Assembly: GCF_015709515.1 (NCBI RefSeq)
Contig: NZ_JADNQZ010000048.1
Location: 1-64,000, forward strand
Length of the DNA stretch: 64,000 nt
Origin: Methylocystis sp. H62
Lineage (GTDB): Bacteria; Pseudomonadota; Alphaproteobacteria; Rhizobiales; Beijerinckiaceae
Direction of reading: 5' to 3'
How positions within the stretch are numbered: position 1 is the stretch's first letter; the number at the start of each line of letters is the position of its first letter. Shown here piece after piece: positions 35,229 through 44,919 of this stretch. The notes below the pieces were generated by a model, which worked only from the letters and a program-made list of their open reading frames with translations, was not told the DNA's origin and searched no databases. The translations under genes were made by a program, and so were the position numbers.

Positions 35229-35263
35229 GCTTTCCCTTTCCGACGTTTGTCAATTGCACTGAT

Positions 35264-35301
35264 CGTAAATCATACTTGACGTTTTGCAACGGAGATTGAC
35301 A
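35264..35301 (-). promoter_or_regulatory. Degenerate tandem PpsR-like sites upstream of bchE
   Basis: The 107-base gap between bchE and bchO holds CGT-N12-ACG (35264-35281) and TTG-N12-ACA (35284-35301), two bases apart, each with a conserved TTGAC arm. A separate lone TGTCAATT arm lies at 35248. They fit weak or cooperative PpsR binding in front of bchE but are below full consensus. Confidence 0.45.
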
Positions 35302-35335
35302 TTTCAGGGCGTTATGAAACGCGCGACTGATCGCC

Positions 35336-36268
35336 TCAGGGCGTGACGGTGGCCGGTTCTTCGCAGTGACGGCGCTGCGCGGCGTCCCAGAGGTCAAAAA
35401 TCAACTTCGCGTGCAGGTCGGGGGCTTCCTCATGCGCCAAATGGCCAAGGCCGCCGACTTCCTGGACGCGTGACGTCGACAGGCGCGCGGCGATGTTGCG
35501 TGCGCTCTGCGGCCGCACGGTGCGGTCATTGGCGGCGACGATCAGGGCAAGCGGCGTCGAGAGGCGCGGCAGGTCGCGATTGAGCGCATGCAAATCCCAA
35601 TGCGCCATCATGGCGAGCGCGCCTTCGACATGCGCCGGATTGCGCATCAACCTCGCGTAAAGATCGACGCCGCGCGCGTCGAGCGTCGAGCCGGTGCCGG
35701 CGAGAAGTCGCGCCACCGCGGCGCGGTCCGCCGACCAGGCGAAATAGCGCGGCGCGAAAGGGTTGAGGAACAGCGCCTTGGCGAGCGACGGCAGCACGTG
35801 GCTGGCGACGCCGCCGAAAGGCGTGAACGCGCCGTTGAGCGCGACGATCAGGTGCGGCGCGATCGCCTTGTCGAGTTCGAGGCGCGCCGACACGGCGGCG
35901 CCGGCGGAATGGCCGACGACGATCTCCGGCAGGGCGCCGAGCGCGCGCAGCAGGGCCGCGAGCGCTTTCGCCATGCCGGGCAGCGATTGCGTAGTCGCGC
36001 CCGGCGATGTCGAGAAGCCGTGGCCGGGAAGGTCGGGGGCGATGACGCGAAAACGTGACGCAAGCAGCGGCGCGAGGTCGCGGTAGGAGTGCGCCGACGC
36101 GCCCGCGCCATGCAAGAGAAGCAGCGACGGACCCTCGCCCATGAGCTGCACGTGCCAGCAGACGCCGCCGGCTTCGATCATGCGGCTGGCATGCCGGTTC
36201 GGCCAATCGGCGCCGTCCCGCTCGAGAGTGAGCCGCGCGACGGGCGCGAAGAGATGCGGGAGGATCAC
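35336..36268 (-). CDS. bchO: BchO, alpha/beta hydrolase of the Mg-chelatase operon
   Basis: A 310-aa alpha/beta hydrolase: oxyanion-region LLLLHGAGASAHSYRDLAPLLA, VIAPDLPGHGFS, nucleophile elbow VVGHSAGAAVSARL, and a late VGGLGHLAHEEAPDLHAKLIFD with the catalytic His. It is always found after bchI-bchD in PGCs; its reaction is not established. It overlaps bchD by 4 bases and ends the bchI-D-O operon. Confidence 0.93.
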   Translation of the reverse strand: MILPHLFAPVARLTLERDGADWPNRHASRMIEAGGVCWHVQLMGEGPSLLLLHGAGASAHSYRDLAPLLASRFRVIAPDLPGHGFSTSPGATTQSLPGMAKALAALLRALGALPEIVVGHSAGAAVSARLELDKAIAPHLIVALNGAFTPFGGVASHVLPSLAKALFLNPFAPRYFAWSADRAAVARLLAGTGSTLDARGVDLYARLMRNPAHVEGALAMMAHWDLHALNRDLPRLSTPLALIVAANDRTVRPQSARNIAARLSTSRVQEVGGLGHLAHEEAPDLHAKLIFDLWDAAQRRHCEEPATVTP

Positions 36269-38049
36269 GGCGCCGGCGCGGCCGCGCGTACCGCCTGCGA
36301 TAGAGTCGCCGCGTCGGCGAAGGGCATTTTGAGATAGCGGCCGTTCATCGCCTCGGCGATTTTGCGCGTCGGGGCGTCTGCGCGCGCCGCGGCTGCAGGC
36401 GACGAGTCGATGGCGAGCGCCGCGAGGCCAGGCGCGCGTAAACGCCGCGCCGCGTCGAGCGCGTCGTCGAGCGCTTTGGCGCGATCGGGCGCGCCCTTGC
36501 GGTCGATATTGCCGCGCCCGTCGGTCAGCAGGATCAGAAGCGGCGTCTGGCCCTTGCGCCTGACGCTTTCCGCCAGCGCGCCGGCGGCGTCGAGCCCAAG
36601 CGCCAGCGGCGTGCCGCCGCCGCCCGGCAGCGCCGCGAGCAGCCGCTTGGCGCGCGCCAGCGAACGTGTCGGCGGCAGCAGGATTTCCGCGCTCTTGCCG
36701 CGGAAGGCGACGAGGGCGACGCTATCGCGCCGCACATAGCAATCGGCGAGCAGCAATTCGATCGCGCCCTTCACCTCGCCGAGACGCTGCATGGCGGAGG
36801 AGCCCGAGGCGTCCACGACAAAGATGGCGGTGGTTTCGCGACGCTCGCGGAAACGCGTGACGCGAAAATCGTCGGCGCGCACGCGCACGGCGAGCCCGGC
36901 GTCGTCAGCCGCATGCGCGCGCCGCAGCGGTTGCCAGGGCGCGGCGGCCCGCAAGGTTTCGATGAGGCAGAGGCGCCCCTCGCGCAGCGCGCCGCGCCTT
37001 GCGCCCAGCGGCCGGCCGCGCCGAGCGGAGACGAGAGCGGCGCCGGACTTTCCGCCGCGCGCGGCGGGCGCGCGGGTTCGTGCGGTGGTGGCGAGCCGCG
37101 CCAAGACATCAGCCGGAATGGCGGAGCGGGCGGCGGCGACCACGAGATCGTCGGGCGCCGGCGCTTCGCGCGGCTGCGCATTGTCATTCTTGGGGTCGGC
37201 GTCATTTTTCGCTGGGCCGGGCTCGTCACCCGCCTCTTCGGGAGGGACTTCGCTCTCTTCGATCGGCGGCGCGCATGTCGCGCGCGGCGCCAGCGCCAGG
37301 CAGGCGGCGACCGCGAGGTCTTCGTCGTCGATCACATCGGCGCCGCGGAGGGCGCAAGACGCGCGGGCGACGCGCAGCGCCAGCAGCGGCGCGCGCAAGG
37401 AGTCGATGCCGAGCCGCGCGGCGGCGGCGACGAGCGCTTCGATCGCCTTTGTAGGCGCGATGACCGACGGGAGTCGCGCGCGCGCCGCCGCGACTTCCGC
37501 GGCGCTTGTGCAGCGCGCTTTGACGGCGGCGCGATGGCTCACCTCGGCGAGGTCGAGATGGAAAGCCAGGCGGTCGAGCAGCGCCGTCGGCGGCCGCTCG
37601 TCATCGTCATGGCCTTCATCGAGGGCGACGACCCCGATGCGCGCTTGCTGGCGGGCCGAAAGTCCGTCGCGCGCGAGTTCGATCTCCCCGGCGTCGAGCG
37701 CTGCGGCGATCCGCGCCGCCGTCGCGCCGCCGAGGCGCTCCGCCATGGTCAGCAAGAGGACGCCGCCGTCCGCTTGCGCAAGCAGGCCGGTTTCGGCGAC
37801 GGGCCGTCCCGCGCGCAACGTGGCGGGAAGATCCAGTCCGCCCAGCAGGCGGTCGTCGGAGATGGCGAGCGGCGCGCGGCGCATCGGCGCGCCGCTCGGG
37901 AGATAGTCGCGCAGCAGGGCGAGCCAGGCGTCGCGCGCCGGCCCCGGCGGCGCGCGCAGCGACACGCCGGAACCCAAAGGGTCGACCGCAAACAACGCGG
38001 CGGCGTGGCTCGCGCGCGCCCAGGCGGCGGCCTCGCCGTCGCCGCTCAT
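36265..38049 (-). CDS. bchD: Magnesium chelatase subunit BchD
   Basis: A 594-aa subunit with an inactive AAA-like N-terminal part, an acidic/Pro-rich linker (EESEVPPEEAGDEPGPAKNDADPKNDNAQPREAP region, about residues 265-295) and a C-terminal von Willebrand A domain with MIDAS motif FVVDASGSSA. It forms the BchI-BchD complex that drives Mg insertion into protoporphyrin by BchH. Overlaps bchI and bchO by 4 bases each. Confidence 0.96.
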   Translation of the reverse strand: MSGDGEAAAWARASHAAALFAVDPLGSGVSLRAPPGPARDAWLALLRDYLPSGAPMRRAPLAISDDRLLGGLDLPATLRAGRPVAETGLLAQADGGVLLLTMAERLGGATAARIAAALDAGEIELARDGLSARQQARIGVVALDEGHDDDERPPTALLDRLAFHLDLAEVSHRAAVKARCTSAAEVAAARARLPSVIAPTKAIEALVAAAARLGIDSLRAPLLALRVARASCALRGADVIDDEDLAVAACLALAPRATCAPPIEESEVPPEEAGDEPGPAKNDADPKNDNAQPREAPAPDDLVVAAARSAIPADVLARLATTARTRAPAARGGKSGAALVSARRGRPLGARRGALREGRLCLIETLRAAAPWQPLRRAHAADDAGLAVRVRADDFRVTRFRERRETTAIFVVDASGSSAMQRLGEVKGAIELLLADCYVRRDSVALVAFRGKSAEILLPPTRSLARAKRLLAALPGGGGTPLALGLDAAGALAESVRRKGQTPLLILLTDGRGNIDRKGAPDRAKALDDALDAARRLRAPGLAALAIDSSPAAAARADAPTRKIAEAMNGRYLKMPFADAATLSQAVRAAAPAP

Positions 38050-39179
38050 GCGCTGAAAATCTCCTCGATGGCGCGCGCGACGCGCGTCGCCGAGCCGATA
38101 TCGTCGAGCGGATTGCGCCGCAGCCGGTGGCCGAGCGCGAAGGGCGCGACGCGCCGCAGCTGCGCGTCGCCGACGCGCTCCACGCCCTCAAAACTCGCGA
38201 GCGCGCGGGCGGCGCGCAACAGCGTCAGTTCCCCGCGCAGGCCATCGGCTCCGAGCGCGACGCACAGCCTTGCGGCCTTCTCCAGCGCTTCGTCCGGCGC
38301 CTGGACTGCGCCGAGGCGTTCGCGCCCCGTCGCAATCCTGCGTCGCAGCTTGTGCTCTTCGACCGACCAGGCCTTGGCGAAGCGCGCCGGATCGCGCTCG
38401 AATGCGTCGCGCCGGCGCACGACTTCTATCCGAACCGGGATGTCGGTCGGCGTCTTCACGTCGACGGCGAGGCCGAAGCGGTCGAGGAGCTGCGGACGCA
38501 GCTCGCCCTCTTCGGGGTTGCCGCTGCCGATCAGCACGAAGCGCGCCGGATGGCGCACGCTCAATCCCTCGCGTTCGACGACATTTTCGCCGGACGCGGC
38601 GACGTCGAGCAAGAGGTCGACGAGATGATCCTCGAGAAGATTGGCTTCGTCGATATAGAGAAAGCCACGGTTGGCCTTGGCGAGCAGGCCGGGCTCGAAA
38701 GACTTCTCGCCCTGCGTCAGCGCCCGTTCGAGATCGAGCGCGCCGACGACGCGATCCTCCGTGGCGCCGAGAGGCAGATCGACGACCGGCGCGGCGCGCA
38801 GCGTCGTTTTGAGCCCGCCCTGCGCGGCGCGTTTTTTACAGCCGTCGCAAAGCGCGGCGGTCGCTGCGGGATCGCAATTATAGGCGCAGCCGACGACCGA
38901 ACGCATGGGCGGCAGCAGGCGCGCCAGCGCGCGCACCGCCGTCGATTTTCCCGTCCCGCGATCGCCAAAGACGAGCACGCCGCCGACAGACGGATCGATC
39001 GCGGCGATCACGAAGGCGAGCTTCATGTCGTCCTGGCCGACGATCGCGGTGAAGGGAAATGGCGCGAGCGAGTCGGGCGGCGAGAAATTCTGCGCCGCGA
39101 GCGCGCCTTCAGCTTGCGTGCGGCGCGCCTCTATCGCGCGCGTCGTTGTTCGGGAAAGCTTGACCGGAAGCGGCGACAT
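38046..39179 (-). CDS. bchI: Magnesium chelatase ATPase subunit BchI
   Basis: A 377-aa AAA+ ATPase. Walker [26 protein letters not shown], Walker [34 protein letters not shown], and the sensor/Arg region [26 protein letters not shown]. It hydrolyses ATP to power Mg chelation with BchD and BchH. Start ATG 39179; a perfect PpsR operator lies 45 bases upstream. Confidence 0.97.
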   Translation of the reverse strand: MSPLPVKLSRTTTRAIEARRTQAEGALAAQNFSPPDSLAPFPFTAIVGQDDMKLAFVIAAIDPSVGGVLVFGDRGTGKSTAVRALARLLPPMRSVVGCAYNCDPAATAALCDGCKKRAAQGGLKTTLRAAPVVDLPLGATEDRVVGALDLERALTQGEKSFEPGLLAKANRGFLYIDEANLLEDHLVDLLLDVAASGENVVEREGLSVRHPARFVLIGSGNPEEGELRPQLLDRFGLAVDVKTPTDIPVRIEVVRRRDAFERDPARFAKAWSVEEHKLRRRIATGRERLGAVQAPDEALEKAARLCVALGADGLRGELTLLRAARALASFEGVERVGDAQLRRVAPFALGHRLRRNPLDDIGSATRVARAIEEIFSA

Positions 39180-39223
39180 GCACGGTCCTCTCGGCTTGGC
39201 GCGAAGTAAACTTACACGCCATG

Positions 39224-39241
39224 TGTCATTTTAAATTGACA
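39224..39241. promoter_or_regulatory. PpsR/CrtJ operator between bchI and ppsR paralogue
   Basis: TGTCATTTTAAATTGACA is a perfect TGT-N12-ACA site in the divergent 282-base region. A weaker AGT-N12-ACA lies at 39279-39296. The sites can repress bchI-D-O and the divergent regulator gene. The rest of the region shows no gene. Confidence 0.88.
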
Positions 39242-39461
39242 CCTTTAGCCACTCCGCGCAAGCTCGCGTGACAGATTTAGTCAATTAATCGGCACAAATT
39301 GACGGCTGTGGCGTAGCAATTTTCACCAACAGGCTCCATTCTCTGATGTGGGCTGAATGAAACCGGGGGTCTGTTCATGTCTGCTGGCGTCAACGCCGGA
39401 CGCCTTGAGGGGCTATGGGACGTCCTGGCGTTCCCTGCCGTCGGCCCGTTGGGGATCGGCT

Positions 39462-40778
39462 ATGCCCGATAGGTCCAATACCCGCCCCGATCTGACGCTG
39501 ACGCTCGACAAAGACGGCGTCATCCAGAATGTCGTGCGAGCGAAATCACTGGCGAAGGAGCCGCTCGACGCGTGGCTCGGCCGGCGCTGGGGCGAGATGA
39601 TGGAGCCGGCGATCGACGACGGCGCGCTGCAGAAGATCGAGGATGTGCGCTTGGGCGGCGACTCCTCCTGTTTTCAGGTGCGTCAGCGGTTTCCGAGCGG
39701 CCGCGAACTGGCGATGGAATATACGACCTTCAGTCTTGGCAAGAAGGCGGGTTTTGTCGCGATCGGACGCAGTCTCGAAGCGATCGGCGAATTGCAGTCG
39801 CGTCTTCAGCTCGCCCAGGAAGCGCGCGAGCGAGACTACTGGAAAATGCGCGAAATCGAGACGCGCTATCGCATGCTGTTTGATGCGACGAGCGAGGCTG
39901 TGGTTCTGGTCAGCGTCTCCGATCTGCGCGTCGTCGAAGCCAATCTTTGCGCAACCAAGAATCTTGATCTCGCCCCCGGTGCGCCCTTCTTGGCGCGACT
40001 CGACGATCGCCACCGGCGCGTCCTCGACGAAATGCTGGCGAAGACCCGCGAAGAAGGCCGCGCGCCTGGCGTCGTGCTGCGCGCGACGCCGTTCGGCGAA
40101 CTATGGAGCCTGCGCGCGTCCTTGATGAATGCGGAGTCGGGCGCGCTTTATCTTTGCCAGCTGACGCCGATGCGTGATCCGGGCGCAGCTGACAGGGCCG
40201 ATGGCTTCTCGATGAGAACTTTCGTCGATCGGATGCCTGACGGCTTTGTCGTCGTCGACCGCGACGGCGTCGTACAGGCCGCAAATGACGCATTCCTAGA
40301 TCTCGTGCAGATCGGCTCGGAAGCGACGGCGATCGGCCGCAAATTGACGCGATGGCTCTCAAGCCCCGGCGCCGACGCCAATCTGGTGATTGCGCTCGTT
40401 CAAAAACACGGCGAAGTGCGGCGCTTTCAGACCACGATTGACGGAGAGCTTGGCCAATCGATCAGCGTCGAGGTTTCCGCTATCGGAAACGACGCCTCAC
40501 AGCCGAGCTACTTCGGGCTGCTCATACGCGATTCTGGTCATCGCCGTGCGACCGCAGAGGCTCCGCCAAGAGCGGTCGCCGATGCATCCGTTGCGGTGGA
40601 CGATTTTGACAATCGAACGCTGGAGCAGATCGTCAAGATGACCACGGAAACGATCGAGCGCAAAGCCATTGCGCGTGCGCTCGAACGGTTTCGCGGCAAT
40701 CGCACGGTCGCCGCCCGCCATTTGGGTTTGAGTCGGCAGAGCCTGCATGCGAAACTAAAGAAATACCAACGAGAATAA
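39462..40778 (+). CDS. ppsR: PpsR/CrtJ-family regulator, paralogue lacking the redox Cys
   Basis: A 438-aa PAS-PAS-HTH regulator. An N-terminal PAS-like region (TLTLDKDGVIQNVVRAK), a coiled linker (LQSRLQLAQEARERDYWKMREIE), PAS domains near 150-250 and 275-390, and a Fis-type HTH (NRTVAARHLGLSRQSLHAKLKKY). Where PpsR proteins, including the copy at 50703, have Cys in the HTH helix (ERLCIEAAL), this one has Ala (ERKAIARAL, about residue 402), so it cannot use that disulfide switch. I chose ATG 39462 over 39357. It lies 43 bases before the bacteriophytochrome gene, as in photosynthetic Bradyrhizobium and Rhodopseudomonas. Confidence 0.92.
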   Translation: MPDRSNTRPDLTLTLDKDGVIQNVVRAKSLAKEPLDAWLGRRWGEMMEPAIDDGALQKIEDVRLGGDSSCFQVRQRFPSGRELAMEYTTFSLGKKAGFVAIGRSLEAIGELQSRLQLAQEARERDYWKMREIETRYRMLFDATSEAVVLVSVSDLRVVEANLCATKNLDLAPGAPFLARLDDRHRRVLDEMLAKTREEGRAPGVVLRATPFGELWSLRASLMNAESGALYLCQLTPMRDPGAADRADGFSMRTFVDRMPDGFVVVDRDGVVQAANDAFLDLVQIGSEATAIGRKLTRWLSSPGADANLVIALVQKHGEVRRFQTTIDGELGQSISVEVSAIGNDASQPSYFGLLIRDSGHRRATAEAPPRAVADASVAVDDFDNRTLEQIVKMTTETIERKAIARALERFRGNRTVAARHLGLSRQSLHAKLKKYQRE

Positions 40779-40820
40779 GTTACAAAAGCCATTCCATTCG
40801 CAGGCAGGGGAAGCTAAGCC

Positions 40821-43019
40821 GTGACCCTCGATCCCGCCGCCTCGCCAGCCTTTGGTCAGGCGAATCTTTCGAACTGCGAACGCGAGCAGATTCATTTCGC
40901 CGGGTCGATTCAGCCGCATGGCGCGCTTCTGGCGGTTCGCGAGTCGGACGGCGTCATCGTGCAGCAGAGCGGCAACGCAGCGGCGTTTCTTGGCTACCCC
41001 CAATCCTTGCGCGGCGCGCATCTGCGCAAGCTTGGCGGCGACCTCTGGAACCGCAGCCGCCTTTACCTTGACCGGCCCGTCGACGCCATCCCCGTGGCCC
41101 TGCGATGCGCCGCCGGCGTCCGGGGAGAGCCTCTCAACGCGCTCTTGCATCGTGCGCCGCACGGCGGCCTCATCGTCGAACTGGAATATGCCGGTCCCCC
41201 CGTCGACTATACGATCGCTATTCAGCGGGGCGTGGACGCCATTCTCTCATCTTCGACTTTGCGTGGGCTTTGCGACTCATGCGCCGGGATGTTTCGCGAC
41301 TTGACCGGCTATGACCGTGTCATGATCTATCGCTTCGACGACGAAGGGCATGGCGAGGTCTTCTCGGAGACGAAGCGCCCCGAGCTCGAAGCTTTTTTCG
41401 GCAATCGCTATCCTGCCTCGGACATTCCTCAGATCGCCCGACGTCTTTACGAACGCAACCGCGTGCGGCTGCTCGCAGACGTGGACTACACGCCGTCGGC
41501 GCTCGAGCCGCGACTTTCGCCGCTCACAGGCGAAGAGCTTGACATGTCGATGTGCTTCCTGCGCAGCGTGTCGCCCATCCATCTTCAATATCTGAAAAAC
41601 ATGGGCGTGGCCGGTACGCTTGTCGTGTCGCTCATGGTTGGCGGAGAACTGTGGGGCTTGATCTCCTGTCATCATTATTCGTCACGTCTTATCCACTTCG
41701 AAATGCGCGCCGTCTGCGAATTGCTGGCTGAGGTCATGGGGACGCGCATCGCCGCGCTGGAGAGTTTCGCACAGGGCCAAGCCGACCTTTCCGTGCGCCG
41801 CCTGGAGCAGCGCATGATCGAAAGCGTGACGCGCGAGGGCGACTGGCGCGGCGCGCTGTTCGACGGAGCGCGTTCCCTGTTGCTGCCGCTCAACGCCAGC
41901 GGCGCGGCGCTGCTGTTTGAAGGCAAGATGCAAACCGTCGGCGATGTCCCAGGGTCCGAAGAAATCCGCGCTCTTGGCCAGTGGCTGCAAACGCGCCTCA
42001 ACGACGGCGTCTTCGTAACATCCGCCCTCTCTTCGCAAGAGCCCGCCTTCGCGCCGTTAACTGGCGTCGCCAGCGGAGTCATCGCGACGCGCATTTCCAG
42101 CGAACCTGGCGAGTTGCTGATCTGGTTTCGCAAGGAGCGCGTGCGAACGGTGACCTGGGGCGGCAATCCCTTCAAAGCGCCGTCCGACGGGGACGACCCA
42201 AACGAGCTTTCGCCGCGCCGCTCCTTCGCCCAATGGCATCAGGTCGTCGAAGGCACTTCTGACCCCTGGACCGCCGCGGATCGGGCCGCGGCGCGATTGA
42301 TCGGCGAGAGCGTCACCGATGTCGTCGTCCAGTTTCGTTCTTTGCGGATTCTCGTCGCGCAAGATCAGCTCGAACATGTCCTGCGCCAAGTGCATTCCTC
42401 GAGCCAGCAGATCGTCGTCGCCGGCGCCGACGGCGCCGTGCTCGAAGCAAACTCAGCCTTCAACCTGCTTCTGGGGTTGCAGCGACCGCTTCGTCATCTT
42501 GATGAATTGAGCGCCCATTTCGCCGATCCGGAAGAGGCGGAGAAAAAATTGCGCGCGCTGCGCGACAGCGGCGCGCCCTGGCGCGGCGAAGCGATGCTCG
42601 TTGATCGTATTGGCGGCGCACGACCGATCGCCGTGCGCGCCGATCCCGTGCTGGCGTCGCGCGACCGTATATTGGGCTATGTCATTCTCTTCACCGACCT
42701 TGCCGAGCGGAGGTCGGCGGAGGCGGCGCGCCGGAATTTTCGCGACAATCTCCTCTTGAGCCAACGGCGGCTGATGCGCCGCATCGACTCGAGCGCCACG
42801 CTCGCCGTTGAGAATGTGATGTCGAGCATTATCGACAATGCGCAGCTCGCCGCGTTGGAGATCGCGGACGGTTTGGACACCGCCAGCATTCCCGACACGC
42901 TCGAGAGCGTTCGGGCGTCGGTCGCTCGCGCCGCGGAAGTGCTCGAACAGATTTCGATCGGCGGCGCTTCGGACGCGGGCGGGCGCTCGCCTTCGAAAAG
43001 CTACGGCGGAAAAAAATGA
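40821..43019 (+). CDS. bphP: Bacteriophytochrome without histidine-kinase domain
   Basis: A 732-aa red/far-red photoreceptor. The biliverdin-binding Cys is residue 19 (LSNCEREQIHFAGSIQPHGAL). PAS, GAF (with RYPASDIPQIARRLYERN) and PHY (with the PRRSFAQWHQVVEGTSDPW tongue) fill residues ~20-500, followed by a PAS domain (~525-640) and a helical dimerisation-type output (~650-715). No H-box, HATPase or response domain is present. This matches BphP1-type phytochromes that bind PpsR and lift repression in far-red light. ATGA overlap with the haem oxygenase gene ensures chromophore supply. Confidence 0.95.
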   Translation: MTLDPAASPAFGQANLSNCEREQIHFAGSIQPHGALLAVRESDGVIVQQSGNAAAFLGYPQSLRGAHLRKLGGDLWNRSRLYLDRPVDAIPVALRCAAGVRGEPLNALLHRAPHGGLIVELEYAGPPVDYTIAIQRGVDAILSSSTLRGLCDSCAGMFRDLTGYDRVMIYRFDDEGHGEVFSETKRPELEAFFGNRYPASDIPQIARRLYERNRVRLLADVDYTPSALEPRLSPLTGEELDMSMCFLRSVSPIHLQYLKNMGVAGTLVVSLMVGGELWGLISCHHYSSRLIHFEMRAVCELLAEVMGTRIAALESFAQGQADLSVRRLEQRMIESVTREGDWRGALFDGARSLLLPLNASGAALLFEGKMQTVGDVPGSEEIRALGQWLQTRLNDGVFVTSALSSQEPAFAPLTGVASGVIATRISSEPGELLIWFRKERVRTVTWGGNPFKAPSDGDDPNELSPRRSFAQWHQVVEGTSDPWTAADRAAARLIGESVTDVVVQFRSLRILVAQDQLEHVLRQVHSSSQQIVVAGADGAVLEANSAFNLLLGLQRPLRHLDELSAHFADPEEAEKKLRALRDSGAPWRGEAMLVDRIGGARPIAVRADPVLASRDRILGYVILFTDLAERRSAEAARRNFRDNLLLSQRRLMRRIDSSATLAVENVMSSIIDNAQLAALEIADGLDTASIPDTLESVRASVARAAEVLEQISIGGASDAGGRSPSKSYGGKK

Positions 43020-43651
43020 CCAGGTGCGTTTCCGTTCGCGAGGAGCTTCGCGCCGCAACGCGAGAGACGCATCAGCGCTTGCATCGGCATCCCGGACTTT
43101 CGGCGGCGGCGCGCGGCGCCATCGGTCTTGGCGATTACCGTGAATTGCTGATGCGGCTCTATGGTTTTCACCTAGCCTTCGAGGATACTCACGCAAGCGC
43201 CATGCAGAAGCTCGGCTTTATCGCGAGTTCGCGCGCTGAGCTTATTGCATTGGATCTCGCCGCGCTCGGCATCAAGCGCTTCGATGTTTCGCGCTTGCCG
43301 CGATGTGCGGCGCTGCGTGCGCCTTCGAGCGAGGCTTGCGCGCTCGGCGCGCTCTATGTCGTCGAGGGCTCTGCGCTTGGCGGCGCGCTGATCGCCGAAG
43401 CGCTGGCGCCGGTCGTTGGCGAGGCGCGCCGGTTTTTTCTCGGCGGCCCATCACGGCCCGCGGTCTGGCCAAGCTTGCTGGCGCGCGTCGAGACGCTCGC
43501 GCCTGGGGTGCAACGCGCCAGCGCAACATACGCCGCCGTCGAGACGTTTCGGATCTTCGAAGAGTGGATGCTCGACTGGCGCGCCGCCCCGTCTTGCCTC
43601 GATCGCTTGGCGGTCAACTCCGGCAGCGAAACTAGAGGCGGCGTTCCGTAG
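43016..43651 (+). CDS. bphO: Haem oxygenase (biliverdin-producing) of the phytochrome operon
   Basis: A 211-aa BphO/HmuO-like haem oxygenase. VREELRAATRETHQRLHRHP contains the proximal His region, and GALYVVEGSALGGALIAEALAP is the distal helix. It cleaves haem to biliverdin, the BphP chromophore. ATG 43016 overlaps the bphP stop. It converges with the AerR-like gene, overlapping tail to tail by 20 bases. Confidence 0.93.
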   Translation: MTRCVSVREELRAATRETHQRLHRHPGLSAAARGAIGLGDYRELLMRLYGFHLAFEDTHASAMQKLGFIASSRAELIALDLAALGIKRFDVSRLPRCAALRAPSSEACALGALYVVEGSALGGALIAEALAPVVGEARRFFLGGPSRPAVWPSLLARVETLAPGVQRASATYAAVETFRIFEEWMLDWRAAPSCLDRLAVNSGSETRGGVP

Positions 43652-44540
43652 CGTGGCGCGCCGACGCGCACGGCTGACGCAGGACCAGCTTTTTCGCCAG
43701 AATGGTCGCTGTCGCCGCATCAGACGCGGTGGCGTCCGCGCCGACCTGCGCAACGAGATTGGGATTGCGTTTGAAGAGGGGCCCCCCGACCATCACGCCG
43801 ACATCGGCGTTCGCGGAGGATTCGCGCACCGCCCGAATGGTGCGCGCCAGCGTCTCCAACTCCGACTCGGCGCTCAGCGTTATTCCGAAGACGCCAAACC
43901 AACCGCGCGCCGAAACGCCGGCGACGCCGTCGGCGTCGAGGTCCCTCTCGACGCGTACGTCCCAGGAGGCGTTGCGCATGAACACCGCGACCATGTCAAC
44001 GCCGAAGACGTGCTTTTCACCGGGAAGCGTCGCGAGCAGCGCGCGCTGGCGCGGATCGCACGCCGCCGATTCCTCGACGCCGCCGAAGCGGCACATCAGC
44101 TTCTGCATGCGTGCGACGCCGAGCGTGACGTCGACGAAATCGCAGCGGTCCTCTTCCCATAGAACGCCGAGGTGACGCGCCGCTTCGGCGAGAAGGCCGA
44201 CGAAAAGCGTTTCAAGCGAATGGCCTTTGGCCCGCATCTTGTCGAAGAACGCCGATGATTCATCGCCGTCGTCGCGCGTCAACAGCGCGCCGAAGGTTTC
44301 GATCTCCTCGGTTTGAAACGCCTTCTCCGGTTCATGCGCCAGCAGCGCGTGGTGCATCAGCTGGAGACGCGGAACGATGTCGTCGAGGATCACGCAGGCG
44401 AGTCGCGCCTGCCGGGCCTGGAGGTCGGATCGAACGATGACGTCAGGCTCGGGCCAGTCTTGAAATTCATTCGGGCAGGGAGTCGCGCGAGGGATCGCGC
44501 GTCGGGCGGAAGCGGGATCGAATTCGCCTAGATCGGTCAT
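43632..44540 (-). CDS. ppaA: Cobalamin-binding PpsR antirepressor (AerR/PpaA)
   Basis: A 302-aa protein with the AerR/PpaA layout. The N-terminal part has FQDWPEPDVIVRSDLQARQARLACVILDDIVPRLQLMHHALLAHEPEKA. A helical cobalamin-contact region follows (LETLFVGLLAEAARHLGVLWEEDRCDFVDVTLGVARMQKLM), then a B12 Rossmann domain (RALLATLPGEKHVFGVDMVAVFM ... DVGVMVGGPLF). AerR senses light or oxygen through B12 and binds PpsR/CrtJ to change its DNA binding. ATG 44540 with GGGAGG upstream. Confidence 0.93.
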   Translation of the reverse strand: MTDLGEFDPASARRAIPRATPCPNEFQDWPEPDVIVRSDLQARQARLACVILDDIVPRLQLMHHALLAHEPEKAFQTEEIETFGALLTRDDGDESSAFFDKMRAKGHSLETLFVGLLAEAARHLGVLWEEDRCDFVDVTLGVARMQKLMCRFGGVEESAACDPRQRALLATLPGEKHVFGVDMVAVFMRNASWDVRVERDLDADGVAGVSARGWFGVFGITLSAESELETLARTIRAVRESSANADVGVMVGGPLFKRNPNLVAQVGADATASDAATATILAKKLVLRQPCASARHATERRL

Positions 44541-44919
44541 CGTATGGCCTCCCGAGCCGGTCGCCACGGCGATGGCCCGCCGGCGCCCATGCCCCGAAAT
44601 CATCGTTGGTTGCGTTCCGACCTTCCGAACGGACATTTCAAGCGCTACATCTTGACGGCCATCCGGTTTTTCGGGCGAGCGGCCTCGCCTCTATTATTAT
44701 GACAATGAAGAGTTTTTTAACGTTTCCTGAGTGCGCCATTCGAGCCATGGCAGGTCATCGCCCGAATGAAAGCATTCAAACGCACAAAAACGCGATAGTA
44801 AAGCTTAATTGACGATAGCTTTGCGTTAAGCTCGGTTGTGTCATGCAGCACGGACACATGCGAGAGCCCGGCAATGGGCTTTAGAATCCGTTCGCTGCGA
44901 CATCGAGCAGGGCAGCACA
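44541..44919. other. Intergenic region, ppaA / hydrolase
   Basis: 379 bases without a convincing gene; base composition is markedly more AT-rich than the surroundings around 44690-44830. One TGT-N12-ACA match (44839-44856, TGTCATGCAGCACGGACA) has poor arm symmetry and may be chance. No terminator or promoter is clear enough to call. Confidence 0.4.

Noticed and set aside
36913-38628. 571-codon plus-strand frame opposite bchD/bchI
   Set aside because: Arg/Ala-rich antisense frame without motifs; bchD and bchI are clear on the other strand.
44839-44856. TGT-N12-ACA match upstream of the hydrolase as a PpsR operator
   Set aside because: The arms (TGTCATG/CGGACA) are poorly symmetric and no promoter is aligned with it, so it may be chance. 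Left as a note only.
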